From Acidobacteria bacterium UBA7540 (lineage in GTDB: Bacteria > Acidobacteriota > Terriglobia > UBA7540), in the NCBI GenBank assembly GCA_002478145.1, contig DLMI01000192.1, positions 1 through 5,333 of the forward strand: DNA of 5,333 bases, in the 5' to 3' direction. A program made the position numbers and the translations under genes. Of this stretch, positions 1 through 5,333 are shown piece after piece. A model generated the notes under the pieces. That model worked only from the letters and a program-made list of their open reading frames with translations. It had not been told where the DNA came from and did not search any database. Within the stretch, counting starts at the first letter, position 1, and every line of letters starts with the position of its first letter.

Positions 1-111
1 TCCCGAACGAAATCCCGTGTCGGCTAGGATCCCAAGGGCCGACTGTAAGCAAACGGCCCACTTCCCCGATGTTCATGCCGTAAAAGAAAACCGAGAAAGA
101 AACTGACGAAA

Positions 112-142
112 TTGCTTGGATAATCGACAAAAATGGGTTATT
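112..142 (+). promoter_or_regulatory. Weak sigma70-like promoter candidate
   Basis: GATAAT at 119-124 matches five of six bases of the -10 consensus TATAAT, but no good -35 box lies 16-18 bases upstream. Alternatively, TTGCTT at 112-117 could serve as a -35 box with GTTATT at 137-142 as a poor -10 at 19-base spacing. Both sit in the AT-rich patch, and either would give a 5' leader of roughly 140-170 bases before the GTG at 294. Acidobacterial promoter consensus is poorly known, so this is only a candidate. Confidence 0.2.
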
Positions 143-280
143 TTGGCCGACATCGGAATTTTGGAATCAGGGCCGGGAAGCACAGACTCGAGAATGGGGC
201 ACGACTCGGTTTCGCGGATGAATGACAATCCCTGATCTCCGCGACGTACTCCTGGTTACGATCGGTATTGCCGGCTCCTA

Positions 281-285
281 GAGGA
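281..285 (+). promoter_or_regulatory. Ribosome-binding site that fixes the GTG start at 294
   Basis: GAGGA at 281-285 lies 8 bases before GTG 294, a standard spacing. A TAG stop at 279-281 is in frame with the gene and overlaps the first base of this site, so translation cannot begin further upstream. The next in-frame ATG is codon 51, and starting there would remove the whole signal peptide. Together these points make GTG the most credible start. Confidence 0.75.
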
Positions 286-293
286 ATCCAGCC

Positions 294-3200
294 GTGAAAT
301 TCCCTCTTTGCCTCTCCATTCTTGTGGTGGCTTCGGTCTTCTCTTGCTATTGCTTGTCGGCCAACGCCGGGGACTTTGCTAACTCAGCTGTTTCGAACCC
401 ATCCGAGGCGGCCGCAACCTCGCCTCCAGGAGACGGACCGGTCATGGGCTCGTCGGAGTTCATGATCCCAGGTCCGCTGCGCTCCTTTCTGCGCATGGCG
501 GGTATTAGTCAAAAGATTGCCCCCGAACAAGTGCTGCCCTTGCTGAGCCGGAACGTGTTTGCGCAGGGTTATGAGGGCTCCAAAAAACAGACTGAATTTC
601 TCATCCTGCTGAGCCGGTATGTCGTGCAGGCTAAGGAGCTGTCAGCCCTGGCCGCGACCGATGGCATGATTCGCGTTTCGAATTGTGATGACGCCAGACC
701 ACTTCTGCGCATCCTTGGTTATCGGACCCGGTCAAATTGTGGAGAGGCTGATACATCCTTGCAGACGGCGGATCCCGAAAGGGCTTTCCTGACGATCGAT
801 TCCGGATTCCCTCTACCCGAACTGGAGCAGACGCTGCAAGGAGGCAAACCTTTCGCGTACCCGTACGCCGCTTCTCCAGTGCCGGTGCTGTTCGCCACAG
901 GCGACTGGACCATGGCCAGCAGGAAGAATTACAAGGAAACCAGCAAGGACCTGGTGGACACAATCCTGAGCGATCGGGCCGTGGCGCGCCTCTACTGGGC
1001 CCTTTCCAAGCTGGATTCCGAAACCAATAACTCATTGCAGCGATCGATTGGGATCAGGAAACTCCTGCCTCATGCCGCCGTCCTTGATTTTTACGGGAGC
1101 CACCTCTGCATCCGCGCGGGCCGGGTCATCGTTCCAGGAGGACGGGGTGCAGAATCTGCGTGGAAGGATTTGGTGGGGGCTAGCCCGGCATCACCCGCGG
1201 CCTTCGTGCAGAAATTGCTGGCCGTGGACAAGGGCTGGCTGGCCGCTTATTTTGACGTGCTTTCACGGGTGAGTAGAACTCAGCAGACATATTTCACCGA
1301 ATCGCATCGGCTTCGGCTTTTTTATGACGCCCTGCGGGCTCCAGATCCTTCCACTAGTGCCACAACGGGGATATTCAGGCCCGCCCCTGCGCTGCTGCTT
1401 TTGGTTACTCGGCTTCAATGGGAGACCACCGGAGAACCGCTCGTCCCCGGAAATCTCGCGGTGTGGGAAGATGTTCTTCGCCAAAAGAAGATAATGCGTG
1501 ACTCGGGCAGGCGCAGCGCTCGCCTAGCCAGTCCGGATCAGCTCGTCCAAACAATGTTCGCTCTTTCCCGGGCGACGACCGATGACGGCCCCTTGCAGAT
1601 CTACTTGGCGATCATCGAACTCGAAAGCAGACGACGTCCCGAACATCGCTTGGCTCCCGCGACGGTGCTCCTGTTGGCTCGCAAATTCGCGGAGTTTGGT
1701 GATCAATATCGGATCTTTTCCGAGTTTCAAGAGTTGAGTGACGCATCCATTGTCCTATTCCTGGAAACGGCTGAAGCGCTGAGCAACGTTCCCAATCCCA
1801 TGCGTGGCAACGCACTCGGTACCTTTCAGGCGAATGTCGGAATCTGGCAGATCTTGGCCCGGCAGGGACAGATCTCGAACCTGCGGTTGAATGATTCGTG
1901 GCAGCAGGTGATCAAGCCATTTGCCGGAATCCGATCAGCACCCCAGTTATATGACGCGGGGCGAGTTTCCCTGGGAGAACTGTTTCGGGTTGCCACTGGC
2001 GACGCGAAAGTTTCTCAGGATGAAATTATCGAATTGCTGGCAGGCCCTGGGCAGACTACCACGGAAGGAAGGAGGATCCACCAGGAGCTTGCCATCAGAA
2101 TCCGTTCTGTATTGGACGGCCAACGACTGGTTTCTCTTGACACACTGCTTGCGCTGGGCGACGCCTTGACCGAAAAGGATCAAGGGAAAGTGCTGAACGA
2201 ATTCGTGATCCGTCGGGCCGGGGAAATACGGGAATTCGAGATGCCGCGGCCGATTTTCACGAATGGTGAGAGAACGGAATGGGCTGCAGGAATCTATAGC
2301 AACCATCACACCGAAGTACAGATGCGAAGCAACCTGGCAAAAGTGCTCAAGTCTCCATCGCCTTCACACGCACAACTCGAAGAGGCTCGCGGTCAGCTCG
2401 CTTCTTTCTTAAGGGACACTCTTGTCGGTTTGAACTATGCCTATTACGAGCCACCAGGTGCCCAGGCTCTGCACAATAACCCCCTCCTCATCCGCTCCCA
2501 CGACTTTGCCGCAGAAACGGTCAGCGGCATAAAGACGGTCTGGCAGGCTCCGCAGCTCCTTGGCCAAGGCTCCCCCGCCGGCGGAGGCGCTCATTTCGTT
2601 GGCTCTCTTGCCGATCTGCCCTATGTTCTTGCGGATCTCGAACAGGACTTTATTTCGCCGGAGAATGTCCAAGATCTCATCTGGAAGGAATTAACGCCGG
2701 GTCTGTTGACCAGTGCGATCTTGCCGCGCTGGTGGGATGTCAGCCAAAACGAGCTTCACGCGGTCGCGCTATATCAGCGAACTGGGGAGGAACTCCTGAC
2801 CGCGTCCGTGAAGGACGAGGAACTGCGGAGCAAGGTGATGACCATCCTATCGGATCGTGTGAATCCACAGCGGTCAGAGCAAGTCGAGCAGGGTCTGCGC
2901 GCCGGCCACTTATCGGAAACACTCACTCGAGTGACGCCCGCGGACACGTTCTATCTGACGGCAGAGTTTCAACGCAGGTACCCGGGAGAAACCCGTTCCT
3001 GGGGAACGGCGACCCTGGAACTGCAAGATCTCTCTCGTCGGCATCCCGAAGAGGTCAACTGGAGGCGCTTGTCGCACGATTTTGGTGTGCCGCATCCCAG
3101 CTTGGCTCAAACGTACAGTCGCGAACTGCTGAATATCGGACCCCTGCCCGCGTTCGAGGGATACTCCAGCCGTTTTCTGGCGGAGTCTTGGGATTCGCCC

Positions 3201-3416
3201 AATCTGTACTGGGCCCGCCTGGCCGATGAAACCGGGCAATCGGCTGTGGCGCTAAACCATCTGGTGCCGCAGCTGACCCGACACATGGTCGAAAAGATCT
3301 CCGCAACCGACCTCGAAGACTGGCCAGCTCTCCTTCGCGCGATGCACGAAACGGGCGAAGACTTCCAAAAGGGCAAGATAGCTTCGCTCACGAGTGCCGG
3401 CGCGCCTCGGCCGTGA
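294..3416 (+). CDS. Large exported protein of unknown function (1040 aa)
   Basis: I do not recognise a named family. The gene starts with GTG. Residues 1-25 form a Sec-type signal peptide: short basic start (MK), a hydrophobic core at about 3-22, and a likely cleavage site at S-A-N-A|G-D. The next 30 residues are a low-complexity Ala/Ser/Pro linker. From about residue 55 to the end the chain looks soluble and mainly helical, with many amphipathic helices separated by short loops, as in an alpha-solenoid. I cannot assign TPR, HEAT or another repeat by eye, and no second membrane segment is visible. The mature part has three cysteines (131, 149, 272). A stretch rich in Gly, Pro and aromatic residues at about 713-834 is the most motif-like part. 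No catalytic signature is apparent. The gene ends 76 bases before a secreted vWA gene on the same strand and is probably cotranscribed with it. An exported scaffold or binding partner of that protein is inference only. The coding call itself is secure from frame length, signal peptide and ribosome-binding site. Confidence 0.9.
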   Translation: MKFPLCLSILVVASVFSCYCLSANAGDFANSAVSNPSEAAATSPPGDGPVMGSSEFMIPGPLRSFLRMAGISQKIAPEQVLPLLSRNVFAQGYEGSKKQTEFLILLSRYVVQAKELSALAATDGMIRVSNCDDARPLLRILGYRTRSNCGEADTSLQTADPERAFLTIDSGFPLPELEQTLQGGKPFAYPYAASPVPVLFATGDWTMASRKNYKETSKDLVDTILSDRAVARLYWALSKLDSETNNSLQRSIGIRKLLPHAAVLDFYGSHLCIRAGRVIVPGGRGAESAWKDLVGASPASPAAFVQKLLAVDKGWLAAYFDVLSRVSRTQQTYFTESHRLRLFYDALRAPDPSTSATTGIFRPAPALLLLVTRLQWETTGEPLVPGNLAVWEDVLRQKKIMRDSGRRSARLASPDQLVQTMFALSRATTDDGPLQIYLAIIELESRRRPEHRLAPATVLLLARKFAEFGDQYRIFSEFQELSDASIVLFLETAEALSNVPNPMRGNALGTFQANVGIWQILARQGQISNLRLNDSWQQVIKPFAGIRSAPQLYDAGRVSLGELFRVATGDAKVSQDEIIELLAGPGQTTTEGRRIHQELAIRIRSVLDGQRLVSLDTLLALGDALTEKDQGKVLNEFVIRRAGEIREFEMPRPIFTNGERTEWAAGIYSNHHTEVQMRSNLAKVLKSPSPSHAQLEEARGQLASFLRDTLVGLNYAYYEPPGAQALHNNPLLIRSHDFAAETVSGIKTVWQAPQLLGQGSPAGGGAHFVGSLADLPYVLADLEQDFISPENVQDLIWKELTPGLLTSAILPRWWDVSQNELHAVALYQRTGEELLTASVKDEELRSKVMTILSDRVNPQRSEQVEQGLRAGHLSETLTRVTPADTFYLTAEFQRRYPGETRSWGTATLELQDLSRRHPEEVNWRRLSHDFGVPHPSLAQTYSRELLNIGPLPAFEGYSSRFLAESWDSPNLYWARLADETGQSAVALNHLVPQLTRHMVEKISATDLEDWPALLRAMHETGEDFQKGKIASLTSAGAPRP

Positions 3417-3449
3417 GGTAGTTCCGGTTGATTTGCTGACGGTAACGCA

Positions 3450-3472
3450 GCGACCCAAGTAGACGGGCTCGC
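3450..3472 (+). other. Imperfect hairpin in the spacer between the two exported-protein genes
   Basis: GCGACCC (3450-3456) can pair with GGG-C-TCGC (3465-3472), giving seven base pairs around an 8-base loop with one bulged C at 3468. No T-tract follows, so it does not look like an intrinsic terminator. It ends only a few bases before the ribosome-binding site of the next gene. If transcribed it could affect message stability or translation of the downstream gene; that is inference. Confidence 0.35.
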
Positions 3473-3475
3473 AGA

Positions 3476-3492
3476 TTAGGAATTTAGGAATT
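3476..3492 (+). promoter_or_regulatory. Duplicated Shine-Dalgarno region of the vWA gene
   Basis: The 9-base unit TTAGGAATT occurs twice (3476-3484 and 3484-3492), sharing one T, so the period is 8 bases. This places AGGA at 3478-3481 and again at 3486-3489, 11 and 3 bases before the ATG at 3493. Neither spacing is ideal: the first is long and the second short. The ATG is still the best start because it is followed at once by a good signal peptide. Confidence 0.55.
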
Positions 3493-4605
3493 ATGGCAAG
3501 GAAATCTTTTGTGTTTCTCTGTTCGTTTTTTTGTCTATTCGTCGGCTATGGAACTGGAGTCGAAGCTCAGGAGAGCCCCGATCTTCACGTTGTCGTCAAC
3601 TTGGTACAGCTCAACGTCGCGGTGACCGACAAGAATGGAAGCTACATTACGGGCCTGCGCCCCAAGGATTTTGCCATCGTCGAGGATGGGATTGCGGAGA
3701 AGGTTGCCACCTTTGCCGAAGGCAATGAACCGGCACTCAGTCTAATTGAGTCGGCAGAGCCCACAGGATCTGCAGACTCGGCCGGTGACGTGACCAAGGG
3801 CTCTTCTGCCAGGGACTCGCTTCACACCCTCGACTCGCTGGTAGCCGGCGCCAATGTGTTCGTTCTGTTTGATACCAGCAATTACATGTATCACGGCTTT
3901 GTCTTTGCGCAAGATGCGATCGCCGAGTTTGTTCGTTCACTGGGAAGCGCGGACAAGATTGCATTCTATTCCTACAGCCGAGATCTTTTCCGAGGTGCCA
4001 GTCTGACCTCCGACCGGGCGCAAGTTTTGCGTGCCGTGCGCTCGACGGTGGCCGGAGACGAAGCAGCACTCTACAACACCCTGTTGCTGACGCTGAAGGA
4101 TGCCACCCAGTACAAGGGCAGGAAAGTCGTGGTGGTGTTTTCCAACGGCCCGGACAACTCGAGCGTAGTACCACCCGAGGATGTCGCCGAATTCGCCCAG
4201 TCTGCTGGCGTTTCCATATACATGATCAGTACCCAAGAAGCCAGATTGGAGCCGGTGTCCACCGCGGTGTTTGATCGCATGAGTGCGGCCACGGGCGGCA
4301 AGGCCTACTTTGCCAAGAACTGGAGAGACGAAAAGCGAGCCTTTGCATCCATCCGGGACGACTTGGCGCATCTTTATTCGCTAAGCTACTACCCCAAAGC
4401 TAATCCCAACTCTGGCTGGCGTGCGATCACGGTAAAACTGGTGGGCGACAATCTGAAGAGATACAAGATCCGCACGCGCAACGGGTACCGTCCTCAGCCG
4501 TCTCGGTTTCCCAGCGACGCCCAAATTGTCCGGCCGGATACTCCTCAGTGCAGTTCGTACGCCCTGCCTGCGCCGTATGGCAACTTTCAAGAACCACGCC
4601 TTTAG
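3493..4605 (+). CDS. Exported vWA-domain protein, VWFA-related Acidobacterial family (TIGR03436-like), degenerate MIDAS
   Basis: Residues 1-25 are a signal peptide (MARK start, hydrophobic Phe/Cys/Leu core, likely cut at V-E-A|Q). Residues 32-80 form the short beta module typical of this family, with VNLVQLNVAVTDKNG, then GLRPKDF and VEDG. Residues about 83-118 are a Ser/Ala/Gly-rich linker. The von Willebrand A domain spans about 119-300, opening with NVFVLFDTSNYM and including LTSDRAQVLRAV, ALYNTLLL and VVVVFSNGPDNSS. It closes with the family's C-terminal module, YSLSYYPK (295-302), GWRAITVKL and IRTRNGYRP (326-334). A 36-residue tail with a single Cys (353) follows. Family members are exported and mostly uncharacterised. 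The usual metal-site residues are largely absent: DxSxS reads D127-T-S129-N-Y131, the GGTxLYDA-type Thr and Asp positions are A191 and N195, and SDG reads S-N218-G. Loss of metal binding is inferred. The neighbour 76 bases upstream is another exported protein, probably in the same operon. Confidence 0.92.
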   Translation: MARKSFVFLCSFFCLFVGYGTGVEAQESPDLHVVVNLVQLNVAVTDKNGSYITGLRPKDFAIVEDGIAEKVATFAEGNEPALSLIESAEPTGSADSAGDVTKGSSARDSLHTLDSLVAGANVFVLFDTSNYMYHGFVFAQDAIAEFVRSLGSADKIAFYSYSRDLFRGASLTSDRAQVLRAVRSTVAGDEAALYNTLLLTLKDATQYKGRKVVVVFSNGPDNSSVVPPEDVAEFAQSAGVSIYMISTQEARLEPVSTAVFDRMSAATGGKAYFAKNWRDEKRAFASIRDDLAHLYSLSYYPKANPNSGWRAITVKLVGDNLKRYKIRTRNGYRPQPSRFPSDAQIVRPDTPQCSSYALPAPYGNFQEPRL

Positions 4606-4794
4606 CGACGAAATCATGGCGATGCCGGACAGCTGTAGCTGACGAGATTGTGCCAGCATGACGGGCAGACAGGAAATAATCCCAAGGTACGGTTGCCGAC
4701 AATTGGGGAGCGATCGTTTGTGAGTCTTCTAGAACGAGCAATCGATCTAACCTCAGGCTATGAACGTTTCAGCATTTAACGATAGGGAGCGGCG
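4606..4794. other. Spacer between the vWA gene and the reductase gene
   Basis: I see no gene and no strong regulatory element in these 189 bases. Possible hairpins are weak: CAGCT/AGCTG at 4630-4641 has only a 2-base loop, and TGCC/GGCA at 4651-4667 has a 4-pair stem with no T-tract, so neither is a believable terminator. TTCTAGAA at 4727-4734 is a perfect 8-base palindrome. TTGTGA at 4718-4723 could be a poor -35 box, but no good -10 follows. The length suggests that the reductase gene has its own promoter. Confidence 0.5.
4784..4789 (+). promoter_or_regulatory. Ribosome-binding site of the reductase gene
   Basis: AGGGAG lies 5 bases before the ATG at 4795. An in-frame TAG at 4783-4785, four codons upstream, rules out a longer product, and the NAD(P)-binding strand begins right after this ATG, as expected for the family. 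Confidence 0.75.
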
Positions 4795-5333
4795 ATGGGC
4801 AAAGTTCTAGTGACTGGCGGTTCGGGCTTCATCGGCAGCCATTCGATCTTGCAGCTACTGGCCGCAGGACATCAGGTGACCACCACAGTGCGGACCCTGA
4901 AGCGTGAGGGCGACGTACGCGCCATGCTAAAGCAAGGCGGCGCCGAGCCCGGCAATCGCCTGTCGTTCATCGTCGCCGATCTCGAGAACGATACGGGCTG
5001 GCCGGAAGGAGTCGCTGGCTGTGACTACGTGCTGCACGTGGCGTCGCCATTTCCTCCGAACATCCCCAAGCACGAAGACGAGCTGATCGTGCCGGCGCGC
5101 GAAGGCACGCTCCGTGTACTGCGCGCCTCGCGCGACGCCGGCGTCAAACGCGTGGTGCTGACCTCTTCGTTCGCGGCGATCGGCTACGGCCACAGGCCGC
5201 AGAGCGCGCCGTTCAACGAAACAAACTGGACGGATCCCAACGGCGAAGATGTGACTGCCTACGTGAAATCGAAGACCTTGGCTGAACGCGCCGCTTGGGA
5301 TTTCATCGCCAACGAAGGCGGCAACCTCGAGCT
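4795..5333 (+). CDS. NAD(P)-dependent reductase, extended SDR family (dihydroflavonol-4-reductase/aldehyde reductase type), 3' end missing
   Basis: The frame stays open to the window edge, giving the first 179 residues of a protein whose family is usually about 330-350 residues long. The cofactor-binding motif TGGSGFIG is at residues 7-14, right after the first beta strand. Arg33 in TTTVR, at the end of the second strand, suggests NADP(H) preference, as in plant dihydroflavonol reductases. ADLEND (61-66) matches the adenine-contacting strand, and VLHVASPF (79-86) is characteristic of this subgroup. The catalytic residues are in place: Ser124 or Ser125 in LTSSFAAIG, and Tyr156 and Lys160 in YVKSK. 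The enzyme should reduce a ketone or aldehyde with NAD(P)H in the cytoplasm. The substrate cannot be told, because the specificity-determining C-terminal half is outside the window, and the name does not imply flavonoid metabolism in a bacterium. There is no signal peptide. It follows a 189-base gap after the vWA gene and is probably not in the same unit. Confidence 0.92.
   Translation, partial: MGKVLVTGGSGFIGSHSILQLLAAGHQVTTTVRTLKREGDVRAMLKQGGAEPGNRLSFIVADLENDTGWPEGVAGCDYVLHVASPFPPNIPKHEDELIVPAREGTLRVLRASRDAGVKRVVLTSSFAAIGYGHRPQSAPFNETNWTDPNGEDVTAYVKSKTLAERAAWDFIANEGGNLE

Larger units (their letters stand above)
1..293. other. Leader region upstream of the first gene, no supported CDS
   Basis: No convincing gene lies here. 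All three forward frames meet a stop within the first 106 bases, and no reverse-strand frame has both a good start and a ribosome-binding site. The stretch from about 80 to 167 is clearly more AT-rich than the rest of the window and probably holds the promoter of the gene that starts at 294. It also contains a direct repeat, GGAATTTTGGAAT, at 155-167. Whether an upstream gene ends just before the window cannot be seen. Confidence 0.6.

Noticed and set aside
1..76. Reverse-strand open frame starting with ATG at 76-74 and running off the left edge (25 codons visible)
   Set aside because: No ribosome-binding site precedes the ATG and the peptide resembles nothing I know. Too short to support.
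2..106. Forward open frame of 34 codons that could be the tail of an upstream gene
   Set aside because: It runs into the AT-rich patch, has no recognisable domain ending, and a frame this short is expected by chance.
336..347. Lipoprotein signal in the 1040-residue protein (V-F-S-C18)
   Set aside because: Phe at position -2 and Val at -3 make a poor lipobox, while the S-A-N-A|G-D site a few residues later is a good ordinary signal-peptidase site.
2732..3229. 165-codon forward frame inside the 1040-residue gene
   Set aside because: Different frame fully inside a well-supported gene; composition is Arg/Gly/Ser-rich as in out-of-frame reads of GC-rich DNA, with no domain.
3737..4174. Antisense frames of about 145 codons opposite the vWA gene
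   Set aside because: They lie wholly opposite a gene with recognised domains, and their translations are rich in Arg, Ser, Cys and Pro with no domain. Typical shadow frames.
4651..4667. Possible terminator after the vWA gene
   Set aside because: The stem is only four base pairs with a 9-base loop and no T-tract follows.
4727..4734. TTCTAGAA palindrome as an operator
   Set aside because: A single 8-base palindrome with no second copy or flanking symmetry; compatible with chance.
4760..4810. 16-codon frame (MNVSAFNDRERRWAKF) overlapping the start of the reductase, a possible leader peptide
   Set aside because: Only a weak AGG precedes it and there is no run of regulatory codons or attenuator structure. 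Short enough for chance.

Overview
The window suggests a member of the Acidobacteriota, most likely a soil or other environmental Terriglobia-type lineage. The main evidence is the gene at 3493-4605. It has the layout of the VWFA-related Acidobacterial family (TIGR03436): signal peptide, a short 'VxLVxLxVxVTDxxGxxIxGLxxxDFxxxEDG' N-terminal module, a von Willebrand A domain, and a closing 'YxLSYYPxNxxxxGxWRxIxVKL...YxxRxRxGY' module. Base composition is moderately GC-rich. No rRNA, tRNA, insertion sequence, CRISPR array or phage gene is visible.

Layout, all on the + strand: (i) 1-293, a leader with no convincing gene, containing an AT-rich patch (about 80-167) that may hold a promoter. (ii) 294-3416, a GTG-started 1040-residue exported protein of a family I cannot name. 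(iii) 3417-3492, a 76-base spacer with an imperfect hairpin and a duplicated ribosome-binding site. (iv) 3493-4605, the exported vWA protein. (v) 4606-4794, a spacer with no clear terminator or promoter. (vi) 4795 to the window edge, the first 179 codons of an extended/atypical SDR NAD(P)-dependent reductase of the dihydroflavonol-4-reductase/aldehyde reductase type.

The first two genes look like a transcription unit: same strand, short gap, no intrinsic terminator, both with Sec-type signal peptides. I infer that the large helical protein and the vWA protein act together outside the cytoplasm, but nothing in the sequence names a substrate. The vWA protein has lost most of the metal-binding (MIDAS) residues expected in this fold, so any binding role is probably not classical metal-dependent adhesion. 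The reductase is cytoplasmic, follows a longer gap, is visibly more GC-rich in sampled stretches, and is probably a separate unit.

The best candidate for something undescribed is the exported pair at 294-4605.
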